64,000 nucleotides of DNA. Origin: Planctomycetaceae bacterium (lineage in GTDB: Bacteria; Planctomycetota; Planctomycetia; Planctomycetales; Planctomycetaceae). Numbering within the stretch: the stretch's first letter is position 1; every line of letters starts with the position of its first letter. Below the pieces are notes generated by a model, which made no database searches, was not told the origin of the DNA, and saw only the letters and a list, made by a program, of their open reading frames with translations. A program made the translations under genes and the position numbers. The stretch is from contig JAKFVC010000092.1 in the NCBI GenBank assembly GCA_021732415.1, positions 52,937 to 116,936 of the forward strand, written 5' to 3'. Shown here piece after piece: positions 27,091 to 36,913 of this stretch.

Positions 27091-27725
27091 CCCCCGTGGC
27101 GGACGCTGCCAGCGTCCGCGTATACAGACGCTGGCAGCGTCTGCCACGGGAGTCGAATCTGGATTATTGCGGCGCGACTTCTTTGATCCCTTCGATTTCT
27201 TTGAATTCTTCACTCACCAGAAATCAGGCGAGCCGGGTCGACATTTTTTCGGATGCGACTTCTTTGAACTCTTCGAATTCTTTGGCCGTTCGTAGTCCAA
27301 AGCGCCCCCGTGGCGGACGCTGCTAGCGTCCGCGTATACAGTCGCTGGCAGCGTCTGCCACGGGAGTCGAATCTGGATTATTGCGTCGCGACTTCTTTGA
27401 TCCCTTCGATTTCTTTGAACTCTTTGATTTCTTTGGCTGTAGGATGGCCGCCCCGGCCGTCGCCCAGTCGACTCGCACCCGATAAAAGCGCGCCATCTTT
27501 GAATTCTTTGGCCGTTCGTAGTCCGAAATGCCCCCGTGGCGGACGCTGCTAGCGTCCGCGTCCACAGACGCTGGCAGCGTCTGCCACGGGGGTCGGATCT
27601 GGATTGTTGCGACGCGATTTCTTTGATCCCTTTGACTTCTTTGGTCGCCGAGAGCTCGACGCGCCCTCGTGGCCGATGCTGCTAGCGTCGGCGCACACAG
27701 ACGCTGGCAGCGTCTGCCACGGGGG
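27091..27725. repeat. Array of four 60-bp palindromes with pyrimidine-rich spacers
   Basis: Four copies of CCCCCGTGGCGGACGCTGC...GCAGCGTCTGCCACGGGGG lie at 27091-27150, 27305-27364, 27531-27592 and 27664-27725. Each contains an inner CGCTGC(T/C)AGCG dyad. Between and around them are blocks of CTTTGAAYTCTTYGA-like sequence. Spacing is irregular (214, 226 and 133 bp between starts). The strand asymmetry of the spacers is strong, Y-rich on the plus strand. The downstream 27726-28003 part shows nothing else. Confidence 0.85.
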
Positions 27726-28003
27726 CCGGATCTGGACTTTTGAGTCCCGTCCTCTTTGAACTCTTCACCCGCCAGAAATCAGGCGAGCAGACATATCTGT
27801 GGCGCGACTTCGCCTTCAGCGGGTAGCATTATCATCGCCCATCGCCTGTCCTGGACCGAATCGCTCAACAATACGAAGGACAGCGACAAGAGGCTTCAGG
27901 AATCTCAGCAACGACCGCAAGACCATTTGCCGTGACGATTTCCGACAATCCGCGACGCTGTGTGCGCCCTCGAACGGAAAAAACGTTTCAACAGCGTGGC
28001 GAA

Positions 28004-29623
28004 TTAGAATTGCACCTGGAAGCGGGTCACATACAGGTTCGCCGTGCTGAAGCCTTGGGCTTCGTTGTGCAGCATCGCATAGATCCAGTTGGCTTGGATC
28101 TTGGTGTTCGCATTCAGAAACCAGGTCAAACCGACCGTGGAATCGTTCAATGAACCATTGCCGGGATGACTGTTACCCGTGAAGGTATTGGTCGCCGAAT
28201 TGTAGTAGTGCCCATCCAGCTTCGACGGGTTATTCAAGTTCACGAACGACAGACGGGCGGCGATTTCCCAGGCGCCCCAGCCGCGAATTCCGCGGTCGGG
28301 TCCGCGGCCTACAGATAGGAAATCGTTGTACGGGACCGGGTTCTTCAAGGCTCCCAGTTTCTGGTCAAATTCGCGGTATTCGCCTGTCAGGCGGTACATG
28401 ACTTCGCCATAGGCACCGTTATAAAACACGGGGCCAGCCACGCTATCAACCATGGTTCCCATCCATTCGGCCTGGGCACTGAATGCACCTTGTTGATAAA
28501 GGGCCTCCACTCCGAAGAGCTGAAAATTGTTGGCTTGATACTTACCCGTATCGACGAACAGGGGCGTTCCGTTGACGGCCATGCCAAAATTCTGGGAGTT
28601 CTCGGGATAACCCAGCGTGCCGAATTCCGGGGTCGTCTTGGCCTGATAGAACGGGAGAGGAGACCCGGCGTTGCCCGAAGTTCCGCTGCCCGCGGCATCG
28701 TTCGCTCCCAGCTGGCTGTAATCATACGCCGCTCCCACCTGGAACAGCGAACAACCTTTGTCCTCGAACCACAACAAACGCGTCGCGCGTGTCGAGAACG
28801 AATAGCCGCCGATGTCCCCAAAGTCTGTTCCGAACCGCGAGTCTCCCAAGGGAGCATTGTTGTACCCGCCCGTTCGAAACAGGCTGAAGGCGAACGTCGA
28901 CATTTCATCTTCACTGAGATTCGATGACATGATTCCCGTACGCCGGAACGGCACGAACGCCAGAAACGGCAATGAGCGTTCCAGAAACGGCAGAGCGCGG
29001 AAACCGCTGAGGGCATCCACGCTGAACGGCTGCAGGAAGTGTCCCACCCGCACGGTCCCCAGGAAGGGCAGTTGTTCCTGCTCGACGTAGGTATCGAAGA
29101 AGCTGGGGCGACCAGCGTTCGCGAAGTCGACTTCCACCTGATAGTTGGTGAATTCGGCCGCTTTTCCCTGGACTGCGACGCGAACGCGGCGGAAACCGGT
29201 GCCATCCTGGGCATCGCCAACGGTGTCGATGTTATGCGGCGTCTGGTGGTACCAGGCCGTATCCAACTGGGTGAAGCCGGTGATCTTGAACGTCGGATAG
29301 GTTGTCTTCTTGGGAGCACTCGACGCCTCCAATTTCTTGGTCAGCTTATCGAAGCGTTCTTCCAGTTTGGAAACGCGCGGATCAAGTTGCGGGAACCCGT
29401 TAGCCGTTTCGCCGACATCAGGCACCGTCACGCCGCCACCCTCGACAGGGGCCCCGTTGGGCTCGAGCTGTTCGCCGTCGAGCCCCGAGGTCAGGCCGAC
29501 TCCCGATTCCTCGAGAGGCAGATTCTGATCCTGGAACAACGGTTCCTGGGCCGACACGCCGCGCCCGGTCAGTACCGTCAACGCCGCGAGCGCGATGCAC
29601 AAAGTCGCAATCCGCATGGACAA
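28004..29623 (-). CDS. Outer-membrane porin, OprP/phosphate-selective type
   Basis: The 539-residue protein has a signal peptide (about 1-25, ending VSAQ), a short spacer and a coiled-coil segment (VSKLEERFDKLTKKLEAS, about 80-100). A large beta-barrel follows, ending in the aromatic C-terminal residue FQVQF expected for BAM recognition. Barrel strands such as TGFTQLDTAWYHQTP and VRVAVQGKAAEFTNYQVEVDFAN resemble the porin O/P family widely used by planctomycetes. Whether it is phosphate-specific cannot be told. It is monocistronic, with a long upstream palindrome region. Confidence 0.88.
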   Translation of the reverse strand: MSMRIATLCIALAALTVLTGRGVSAQEPLFQDQNLPLEESGVGLTSGLDGEQLEPNGAPVEGGGVTVPDVGETANGFPQLDPRVSKLEERFDKLTKKLEASSAPKKTTYPTFKITGFTQLDTAWYHQTPHNIDTVGDAQDGTGFRRVRVAVQGKAAEFTNYQVEVDFANAGRPSFFDTYVEQEQLPFLGTVRVGHFLQPFSVDALSGFRALPFLERSLPFLAFVPFRRTGIMSSNLSEDEMSTFAFSLFRTGGYNNAPLGDSRFGTDFGDIGGYSFSTRATRLLWFEDKGCSLFQVGAAYDYSQLGANDAAGSGTSGNAGSPLPFYQAKTTPEFGTLGYPENSQNFGMAVNGTPLFVDTGKYQANNFQLFGVEALYQQGAFSAQAEWMGTMVDSVAGPVFYNGAYGEVMYRLTGEYREFDQKLGALKNPVPYNDFLSVGRGPDRGIRGWGAWEIAARLSFVNLNNPSKLDGHYYNSATNTFTGNSHPGNGSLNDSTVGLTWFLNANTKIQANWIYAMLHNEAQGFSTANLYVTRFQVQF

Positions 29624-29878
29624 AACACCTTGAGCGTGGGAGGTGCGCGCAATTCGTCGGCGGACGGGTGAGCCTCGTGGCGCAGGTGCGCTGACGACGC
29701 GTATCCGCAGGTCGAAGTGCCGGGGATAGTATTAGGGAAGGAAAACGTGGAGGGGCAGACGAGGGGATATATCAGCAGGTAAGTGGGGAATATCAGTTCC
29801 GCAAGATTGGGTCAAGCTGTTTCTTCATACTTCCGTAGCCGCGGGTGCAGCCGTCATTTGGTAGGGCATTTCAGACCC

Positions 29879-30112
29879 GCCCCCGTTGGGCTTGTCCCAA
29901 CGGAGCGCTGACTGGTCAGCTACCCAACAGTGAATTTTACAGAATTCTCAACCTTTATGTCTCCGCTGCCCCCTGCCGCCGTGTGTGAACTTGTGTTGCA
30001 ACAGCGACTGGCTGGCGGCAGGGGGCAGCGGAGACCACGTGTTGAGGGTCAAGAACGCTTCTCTCTTGTAGCTGGCCAGTCAGCGCTCCGTTGGGGCAAG
30101 CCCAACGGGGGC
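29879..30112. repeat. 234-bp two-layer palindrome
   Basis: Outer arms 29879-29923 and 30068-30112 (GCCCCCGTTGGGCTTGTCCC... / complement) enclose a second pair, GTCTCCGCTGCCCCCTGCCG at 29959-29980 with its complement at 30014-30035. Parts of the outer arm recur at 46746-46776 and 62791-62817. Confidence 0.88.
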
Positions 30113-30207
30113 GACAACAGATCGCAGTTCTGGGTTTCACTGTGACTCATTCACCCAGAAACTCAACAATTATTCCTCACTAAATGGTGGCTACAGAAAA
30201 TCCGCGG

Positions 30208-31089
30208 TCACTTCTCCAGCGATTCGAATGGTTCCATGTGGATCGAGGTATCGAAGACCGCCGGCACTGCCGCGCGAATCGCTGATTTGACCTTGCCGCT
30301 CAAAATGTGGGATTCTCGGAGCGGCATTTCCGGGTCGGCTTGAACGTGGACGTCAACAAAATAGCGGGGCCCGAATGTCCGGACTCGCAGTTTTTCAATG
30401 GCCTTCACTCCGACGACTGAAGTCGCGGCGGTTTCAATTTGGGCGATGATCGTTTTGTCCGGCATGCGGTCCATCAGGTCGTTGACCGCGGGCCGTAGCA
30501 AGTGCCAGCCGTTGAAGGCGATGATGCCGGCAGCGACCAGCGCTCCCCAGTCATCAGCCGGCTCCCAGCCGGGGCCACCCCATAAGGCAATGGCGATCCC
30601 GATGAATGCCGCCGCCGAGGTAATCGCGTCGCTCCGATGGTGCCACGCGTCGGCTTTTACCGCAGTACTACCTGTTTCCGTTCCCACCGAAACGACTCGT
30701 CGAAAGAGTGTTTCTTTGACAATCACCACAGCCAGCAGGACGACCAGTGTGAACGGTGCGGGAGCATGGTGCGGCGTGATGATCTCTTGCACGGCGGCCG
30801 CGGCAATCCCCACCGCGGCGCCCAACAGCATCAGCGACACAATGGCCGCGGTTAGCGCTTCGGCCTTGCCGTATCCATACGGATGAGTCTGATCAGCCGG
30901 ACGTGCGGTCACCTGCAATCCGCGCCAGACAATGATTGAGGAGAAGATATCGAGGGTCGACTCAACGGCGTCAGCAATCAGGGCGTACGAATTCCCGACA
31001 ATTCCCGCGACGAATTTGATACCCGCCAGCAGACTGTTGACGACCAGTCCGAGCAATGCTGCTCGAATACCCCGCTTGAGATTGTCCAA
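30208..31089 (-). CDS. Cation diffusion facilitator family transporter
   Basis: The protein has six predicted transmembrane helices, the CDF metal-site motif SYALIADAVESTLD in helix 2 and HHRSDAITSAAAFIG in helix 5. A C-terminal cytoplasmic domain follows (VRTFGPRYFVDVHVQADPEMPLRESH) with metal-binding histidines. CDF proteins export Zn, Fe, Mn or Co in exchange for protons. I chose TTG at 31089 because GGAGG lies 8 nt upstream; an ATG further out (31179) would add about 30 residues translated from a dispersed repeat (DRQDAYPT, also present near 31490). Metal identity is not resolved. Confidence 0.88.
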   Translation of the reverse strand: MDNLKRGIRAALLGLVVNSLLAGIKFVAGIVGNSYALIADAVESTLDIFSSIIVWRGLQVTARPADQTHPYGYGKAEALTAAIVSLMLLGAAVGIAAAAVQEIITPHHAPAPFTLVVLLAVVIVKETLFRRVVSVGTETGSTAVKADAWHHRSDAITSAAAFIGIAIALWGGPGWEPADDWGALVAAGIIAFNGWHLLRPAVNDLMDRMPDKTIIAQIETAATSVVGVKAIEKLRVRTFGPRYFVDVHVQADPEMPLRESHILSGKVKSAIRAAVPAVFDTSIHMEPFESLEK

Positions 31090-31233
31090 TCCGGCGTCCT
31101 CCACCGTAGGATAGGCATCCTGCCTGTCCATCCAAAACAATTCGACCAGCAAACGACGGCGCGTGCGTCGACCTGCCATTGTATGACGTGTTTATTTTAT
31201 AGTTCGATTTGCCATAGAAATTATTATCTACCT

Positions 31234-31479
31234 CTAACAGATTGCAGGTGTTGATAGAAAACGCTGAAAAAACGCCAGTGTCATATGACTGCTGGTTACC
31301 GGCCTCCGGCTATTTAGCCACAGAAGAACACGGAAGAAACACAGAAGTCAGGAAGTGAAATCTGTCCCTTTCTGTGTTTCTTCTGTGTTATTCTGTGGCT
31401 AAATCCTACTCTTTGATCACTTCATCGCGGGGCCGACGAATACGTGCACTTGCAATCCCTGAGGGTCAGGAAATTCTCA
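31234..31479. repeat. Dispersed repeat, copy interrupted by a hairpin
   Basis: This matches the 155-bp repeat at 7990-8145 on both flanks, but its centre is split by the hairpin at 31314-31402. Confidence 0.7.
31314..31402. repeat. CCACAGAAGAACACGG hairpin inserted in a dispersed repeat
   Basis: TTAGCCACAGAAGAACACGG... on the left mirrors ...TTCTGTGGCTAA on the right. It has the same word family as the palindromes at 13815, 56861, 40359, 40523 and 59945. Confidence 0.85.
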
Positions 31480-31635
31480 TGGACAGGCAGGATGCCTATC
31501 CTACAGTTGTGACAAACTGGCGGATGTTTCCGGGGCTTGATAATCTCTCGGTGGGTCGCCCGTGTGTGATTGCGGCCGTTCTGGGAGTCGTGGGCCTCGC
31601 AAGCGAGGCTTCGTTGAAGTGAAGCTATCAAAAAC

Positions 31636-32856
31636 ATGTCATTTCCGCCTGTTGCCGAGCAGTTGGCCCTGATCCGTCGGGGTGTCGAGAAAATCGTTCC
31701 GGAAGCCGAATTGGCTGCCAAACTGGAACGCAGCCTGAAGACGGGGCAACCGCTGCGCGTGAAGTATGGAATCGACCCCACCGGCATCGACGTCCACCTC
31801 GGACACACCGTCCCGCTGCGCAAACTGCGGCAATTCCAGGAACTCGGACATCAGCCGGTCATCATCATCGGCAACTACACGGCCCTCGTCGGCGACCCCA
31901 GCGGTCGCGATCAGGCCCGTGTGCGGCTGACTCAAGAGCAAGTCGAACGGAATGCCGTCGACTACCTCAATCAAGTGGGTAAGGTCATCGATATCTCCAA
32001 GGCCGAAGTCGTCCGCAATGGTGACTGGTTCGGCGCGATGAATTTCCTCAATGTGCTCGAATTGTGCAGCAAGGTCACCGTCGCCCAGATGCTCACGCGG
32101 GACGACTTTGCCAAACGCTATGCGGCCGACAGTCCCATTTATCTGCATGAGTGTCTCTACCCCATCATGCAGGCGTGGGACTCGGTAAAGATCCGGGCGG
32201 ATATTGAACTGGGTGGGACCGAGCAACTCTACAGCTTCATGCTGGCCCGCGATCTGCAACGAGATCAGAACCTGCCGCAACAGATTGGCGTGATGTCGCC
32301 CATCCTGGTCGGTCTGGATGGCGTACGGCGGATGGGCAAGAGTCTCGGCAACTACATCGGTATCGGCGAGGCGGCCTACGAGATGATGAAGAAGTTCATG
32401 CAGCTTCCCGACCAATGCATGAAGATGTACTACGAACTGCTGACCGAGGTCTCGCTGGAATCGGCCGAGCAACAGATCGCCAGCAATCCCAAGGACGCCA
32501 AGGTGAATCTCGCCAAGCTGGTCATGGCCGACTACCACGGCGCCACGGCCGCCGAAGAAGCCGCGAACCGCTGGCAAAATGAAATCGGCGGCAACAAGTC
32601 GCTGCCGACCGATCTGCCGGAAGTTACCGTTTCGCGGGCGAAAGCGGCAACACTCAAGCTGGTCGAGCTGGTCTTCAATGAACTCAAGCTGACCGACACC
32701 AGCAGCGACGCCCGCCGGTTGATTGGGCAGGGGGGCGTGTGGATTGATGATCGCGAGAACAAACTGACCGACATCAATGCCGTGATCACATTGACCGACG
32801 GGATGATTCTGGCAGCGGGTAAAAAGAAGATTGTGCGGATCAAACTGGTGGATTGA
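31636..32856 (+). CDS. tyrS: Tyrosyl-tRNA synthetase
   Basis: The 406-residue class I synthetase has the HIGH-type motif in GIDPTGIDVHLGHTVPLRKLRQF. The KMSKS-type loop is RRMGKSLGNYIG, the variant seen in TyrZ-like enzymes. The C-terminal S4 RNA-binding domain is SSDARRLIGQGGVWIDDRENKL. LGGTEQLYSFMLARDLQ binds the substrate. It charges tRNA-Tyr in the cytosol. It is monocistronic and followed by a long palindrome. I see no T-box or other leader upstream. Confidence 0.96.
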   Translation: MSFPPVAEQLALIRRGVEKIVPEAELAAKLERSLKTGQPLRVKYGIDPTGIDVHLGHTVPLRKLRQFQELGHQPVIIIGNYTALVGDPSGRDQARVRLTQEQVERNAVDYLNQVGKVIDISKAEVVRNGDWFGAMNFLNVLELCSKVTVAQMLTRDDFAKRYAADSPIYLHECLYPIMQAWDSVKIRADIELGGTEQLYSFMLARDLQRDQNLPQQIGVMSPILVGLDGVRRMGKSLGNYIGIGEAAYEMMKKFMQLPDQCMKMYYELLTEVSLESAEQQIASNPKDAKVNLAKLVMADYHGATAAEEAANRWQNEIGGNKSLPTDLPEVTVSRAKAATLKLVELVFNELKLTDTSSDARRLIGQGGVWIDDRENKLTDINAVITLTDGMILAAGKKKIVRIKLVD

Positions 32857-32863
32857 TTGGTTA

Positions 32864-33049
32864 AGCCCCAACGGGGCAAACTAGGCCAGCCCAGGGCATC
32901 GCCCTGGGTTGCAGTTCAAATTATTGAATGGGAGCCCTGAAGGGGCGTACTAGGCCGATGCTAGTACGCCCCTTCAGGGCTTAGAATACTCTCGTACGAG
33001 TTAACCCAGGGCGATGCCCTGGGCTGGCCTAGTTCGCCCATTTGGGGCT
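32864..33049. repeat. 186-bp nested palindrome (copy 1)
   Basis: Outer arms (AGCCCCAACGGGGCAAACTAGGCCAGCC...) 32864-32910 mirror 33003-33049, with an inner dyad CCAGGGCATCGCCCTGG. The centre holds a second pair, AGCCCTGAAGGGGCGTACTA / complement (32933-32981). A second copy is at 44176-44361. Confidence 0.92.
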
Positions 33050-33152
33050 GAAAACCACCGATCGAGTGGAACAAAAATCGGAAGAGCATTGACCCCAGTC
33101 AAGACTCGTTTTTCGCCAGTCCAGCCTCGCCCTCCCATTAAAAAACACGCAC

Positions 33153-34100
33153 TTAAGGATTCACGCTGCTCCAGGAAGCCGTAATTCGTTTCGTGGCACC
33201 CGCAATAGCGCCACCCACGACGCACAGCGCCAGCAAAAACTTTAAGAACAACCACCCGCCCGAATAATCAAGAATCCAGGGAACAAAGAACCTGACTGCC
33301 ACGGCGGGATCGAACACCCCGAACTGTCGAAAGATGACAACGCAAATATAGAACATCTCGCCCAGGGCAATCGCCGCCAACGATACGATCAAGCTCAAAA
33401 TCTGAGAAATCAGGCGACTCGAGCCACCAATGCGAATCTGATCTCCCATGACACCGGCCATGAGGGCCGACATGATCCCGAATCCCATCAGAATCATGGC
33501 GGTGAACGCGTTGAGTTCCATGCCGGCATTTTGCTGTCCGAAATTGACCCATTCGTTGAACAGGTCGATCAGCACCCACACCAGGGCCCAACAGAGTGCG
33601 GCGCCCAGAACTCCCAGTGGTAGCCACAACAGGCGACGGAAACTGGCTGTATTGAGCTCTTCAGTCTTGCGCTGTCGTGCGGCCACACAGTTGTCACAAA
33701 TCCGCACCGGTTGTTCATCCCGCAAGACGATCGGCGTTTCGCGGGCACCGCAGATGCCACAATTTGTGTCGAACTCGAAGCCCAGCGTCTTCAACTGCGC
33801 GACGATGCCGCGCACGGATTCGGCGAGTTCAGTGCTTGTTGTCTCGCCAAGATTAAACAGCGACAACCACACGAAGCCGTCTTCCAGCGTGAGGTCGTGC
33901 CTCTCGGCACTCGGCAACGCTTCGAGTTGCAGCGGCGCGGCAATCGGTTTCGTGCCCACAAAAAACGCAAATAACAGGGACGTCGGCTCGGCCCCCAGAA
34001 TGCTCAGCTTGACGGAACAACCATCGACGTCAGCGAATCCGGACGTCTGAGTGATGGGCTGAAACTGCAGAATCTCCAGGCATTCGAGCACTTCGTTCAT
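33153..34100 (-). CDS. Zinc-ribbon membrane protein, function unknown
   Basis: The 315-residue protein has an N-terminal soluble domain of about 110 residues, a zinc-ribbon-like CGICGA...CDNC (two CxxC pairs about 20 residues apart), then four or five hydrophobic helices from about residue 155 (LLWLPLGVLGAALCWALVWVLI; AMILMGFGIMSALMAGVMG; ISLIVSLAAIALGEMFYICVVIF; LFLKFLLALCVVGGAIAGA). It resembles small planctomycete proteins with a sensory or binding head on a membrane anchor, but I do not recognise the family. It is monocistronic. Confidence 0.75.
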   Translation of the reverse strand: MNEVLECLEILQFQPITQTSGFADVDGCSVKLSILGAEPTSLLFAFFVGTKPIAAPLQLEALPSAERHDLTLEDGFVWLSLFNLGETTSTELAESVRGIVAQLKTLGFEFDTNCGICGARETPIVLRDEQPVRICDNCVAARQRKTEELNTASFRRLLWLPLGVLGAALCWALVWVLIDLFNEWVNFGQQNAGMELNAFTAMILMGFGIMSALMAGVMGDQIRIGGSSRLISQILSLIVSLAAIALGEMFYICVVIFRQFGVFDPAVAVRFFVPWILDYSGGWLFLKFLLALCVVGGAIAGATKRITASWSSVNP

Positions 34101-34341
34101 GACTGATAATGACTCCCGTCAACGTGGGGGCGTGGAACCGAGCGGCCAAATCTGAAGTGTACACAAATTATGCTGTGGCCATTGTAACACAGCAGGATTC
34201 GGAGATCATGTGACCACAGCGTGAGTTCCCAAGGTGACGCGTTTGGACCATGCGATTGAAAGACGCCCGGAAATCAGAACAATGATGCGCTCCGGATTAA
34301 ATGCTTTGAAAAGTCGTCTCGACTTGAATGGCCTCGGAATT

Positions 34342-34410
34342 CTTCGTGTCCTTTGTGATCTTCTGTTCAAAAGATTTAAACTGGAACAGAAGGTCACAAA
34401 GGACACGAAG
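34342..34410. repeat. CTTCGTGTCCTTTGTGA hairpin
   Basis: CTTCGTGTCCTTTGTGATCT... mirrors ...AGGTCACAAAGGACACGAAG around a short centre. A second copy is at 40657-40720 and a half copy at 59915-59940. The rest of 34101-34453 shows nothing else. Confidence 0.85.
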
Positions 34411-34453
34411 AGATGCAAGGCTTGCGGTTGCCTCTAATTGAACAGGTTGCCTT

Positions 34454-36493
34454 ATGAGAATTCCTCTGTCAGGGGCCGTTTGCCTCGTCTGGGCGCTGCT
34501 GGGGTTCCTGCCATCCACGGCATCAGCCGAAGTCGTTCGCTGGGAAATCACCTCGCGTACGCCGTATGCGAACGGGCAGAAATTCGGCGATGTTGGCCCC
34601 TATGAAAAGATCGTCGGCAAGGTCTATTTCGCCGTCGATCCGACTGCTAAGGCGAACCAGGATATTGTCGATCTGATCCGTGCTCCAAAGAATGCCGGTG
34701 GCAAGGTCGAGTTCTGGAGCGATATCGTGATCCTGACCCCCAGCGATCCCGCACACGCTAACGGGCCCTTGCTGTACGACGTCAACAATCGCGGCAACAA
34801 GCTGGCTTTGGGCTTCTTCAACAAAGGGGATCCCGGCGATGGCTTTTTATTGCGACATGGATTTTCCGTGGTTTGGAGCGGGTGGGATGGCGAGTTGCTC
34901 CCCGGCGGTGATCGACTGCGGTTAAGTCCCCCGATTGCGACCGACGGTGACAAGAAGATCACCGGTATCGTTCGCTGCGAAATGAATCCTGGTTCGGCGA
35001 TTACTCGCACTGTCATCAACTGGGATAACCACGGGGCCTATCGCCCCACTGAAGCGGGTATCAAGAATGCTACGTTGACTGTCCGCGAACGGCCGGATGA
35101 CCCACGGCAGCCGATTGCTCGGGATCAGTTCACGATCCATGTCACGGAGGTGCAATCGGACTCGCCCACGCAGTTGCCCAAGGTGGAACTGGAGCTTCCC
35201 GCCGGCCTGAAGGCGGGATTTATCTATGAATTGATCTACGAAGCCCAGGACCCGCTGGTGCATGGAGTCTGCTTCGCCAGCGTGCGTGATTTGATCTCGG
35301 CACTCAAGCATGGGGGTGGCGAGCAACATCCCTTCGCCAAGAGCGAGAAGCCAAAATTGACCCGGGCGCTGGGGTTTGGAGTCTCACAAAGTGGACGGTT
35401 CCTGCGGGAGTTTTTGCAGTCGGGATTCAATGCGGACGAACAAGGCCGCATCGTATTTGAAGGGTTGATGCCGCACGTCGCGGGGGGCGGTTTGGGATCG
35501 TTCAATCATCGATTCGCTCAGCCCACCCGGCACGTCAACCAACACGACCATCACGACTATCCGGCCGATCGGTTCCCCTTCACCTACGAGACACAAATCG
35601 ATCCTCTATCGGGGGCCACCGATGGGATTCTCAAGCGGGCCACGGCTTCTCAAACGGTACCGCTGGTGATGCATACGCAGTCGGCTGGCGAATACTACAC
35701 GCGGAGCGGCTCGCTGGTGCATACCGATCCCCTGGGTGAGAAAGATGCAAAGCTGCCCGACACCGTGCGCGTGTACGCGTTCGGGGGAACTCAGCACGGC
35801 CCCGCCGGTTGGCCACCCAGCAAGGGGGTCGGCAAGTACTTCAATAATCCCGGGGACTACAAGCCGTTGTTGCGAGCCTTGATCCTGGCACTCGATCGCT
35901 GGATTGTGGAGAAACAGACTCCCCCGCCCAGCGTTTATCCGCAGCTCGCGAATGGCACGCTGGTCAAGCTGGCTGACGCGCAACAGGCATTCGTCCGCAT
36001 TCCCGGGGTGGAGTTCCCTCGGGTCATGCAGCAACCGCCCTTCCTGGATCTGGGGCCGAGGTGGTACTCGGATCGCATCATCGATCTGCAGCCACCGGTG
36101 CAAAAGGGGATCTATCAATCCAAGGTTCCGAAACCCGGCAAAGACGGGAACGAAACTGCCGGCACCCTGCTGCCGCCGGATGTCGCCGTGCCGCTGGGGA
36201 CGCATACCGGTTGGAACCTGCGACGACCCGAGATGGGAGCCGAGAACGAACTGGTCTCGCTGGGAGGTGCCTACATTCCCTTTGCGATCACGAAGAAGGA
36301 ACGCGAGAAAACCGGCGATCCGCGGCTATCTCTGGAAGAACGGTACGGCTCATTGCGCGGTTACATTGATCAATTGGAAGCCCGTTGCCGCGACATGGTT
36401 AAGCAGGGGTATCTCGTGGCTGACGATATCCCGTCGATCATTCAAACCCAGACTCAACGCGCCCGGCCGTTGTTTGAAGAGTTGGGGAATTGA
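34454..36493 (+). CDS. Secreted alpha/beta-hydrolase-domain protein (Abhydrolase_10 type)
   Basis: The 679-residue protein has a signal peptide (about 1-25, STASA) and an N-terminal beta-rich domain (VVRWEITSRTPYANGQKFGDVGPYEKIVGKVYFAVDP). An alpha/beta-hydrolase region follows, with the nucleophile context GFGVSQSGRFLREFLQSGFN (GxSxSG) and a later DRFPFTYETQ and FGGTQHG with a possible catalytic His. The layout matches the large uncharacterised alpha/beta-hydrolase domain family found in soil bacteria. The substrate is unknown. It is monocistronic on the plus strand. Confidence 0.85.
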   Translation: MRIPLSGAVCLVWALLGFLPSTASAEVVRWEITSRTPYANGQKFGDVGPYEKIVGKVYFAVDPTAKANQDIVDLIRAPKNAGGKVEFWSDIVILTPSDPAHANGPLLYDVNNRGNKLALGFFNKGDPGDGFLLRHGFSVVWSGWDGELLPGGDRLRLSPPIATDGDKKITGIVRCEMNPGSAITRTVINWDNHGAYRPTEAGIKNATLTVRERPDDPRQPIARDQFTIHVTEVQSDSPTQLPKVELELPAGLKAGFIYELIYEAQDPLVHGVCFASVRDLISALKHGGGEQHPFAKSEKPKLTRALGFGVSQSGRFLREFLQSGFNADEQGRIVFEGLMPHVAGGGLGSFNHRFAQPTRHVNQHDHHDYPADRFPFTYETQIDPLSGATDGILKRATASQTVPLVMHTQSAGEYYTRSGSLVHTDPLGEKDAKLPDTVRVYAFGGTQHGPAGWPPSKGVGKYFNNPGDYKPLLRALILALDRWIVEKQTPPPSVYPQLANGTLVKLADAQQAFVRIPGVEFPRVMQQPPFLDLGPRWYSDRIIDLQPPVQKGIYQSKVPKPGKDGNETAGTLLPPDVAVPLGTHTGWNLRRPEMGAENELVSLGGAYIPFAITKKEREKTGDPRLSLEERYGSLRGYIDQLEARCRDMVKQGYLVADDIPSIIQTQTQRARPLFEELGN

Positions 36494-36698
36494 GATAGGG
36501 AGCAGCGGGCCCGATGTGATGAAATTCGGGGATTGGTCAATTGAGTTTCGAGGCCAAGACGGTCGCGAAATTGTTTTGCACCCCAGTTTCGCGAGGTCAT
36601 TGTAGTCCCGGTAGGGACGACCGCATAAAGCCTCGATCCCGGTTGCTGCGCGGCTACAAATTGTCCCTAGTGCTCTGTCACACCTTAATCTTTGGGTT
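36494..36698. repeat. Partial copy of the GGGGCGACCGCATAAAGCC element
   Basis: TAGTCCCGGTAGGGACGACCGCATAAAGCC (within 36601-36632) and a mirrored GCGCGGCTACA partner form a decayed version of the 18593 palindrome. Confidence 0.55.
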
Positions 36699-36772
36699 GG
36701 GTGCCACTGGCTCTGCCAGTGCCGGTCGTCTTTCGACTGTCCGGCAAAGCACTGGCAGAGCCAGTGGCACCC
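36699..36772. repeat. GGGTGCCACTGGCTCTGCCAGTGC palindrome
   Basis: GGGTGCCACTGGCTCTGCC... mirrors ...GGCAGAGCCAGTGGCACCC. It is free-standing here, but nested inside larger palindromes at 21.6 and 42.8 kb. Confidence 0.85.
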
Positions 36773-36913
36773 AAATTCCTACCTTTGACGAAGCACTAGT
36801 TGAATGACCGAGTCGACTTTCACGAAACCAGACCGCGGATCTCGTCAATCTACTGCGGGCCTGTTATTTGTACGGACTGCTGTTCCCCTTACTAACTCAC
36901 GGAAGTCGACACT

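Noticed and set aside
27041..27326. Plus-strand frames encoding FFELFEFFD-like peptides and minus-strand KKSKGSKKSRR-like peptides
   Set aside because: They come from pyrimidine-rich repeat blocks, with no ribosome site and no fold.
27091..27725. Possible CRISPR array
   Set aside because: Only four units, irregular spacing, 60-bp palindromic units and spacers that are repeats of each other; no cas genes.
31639..32871. 410-codon frame antisense to tyrS
   Set aside because: TyrS has HIGH- and KMSKS-type motifs and an S4 domain; the antisense frame has none.
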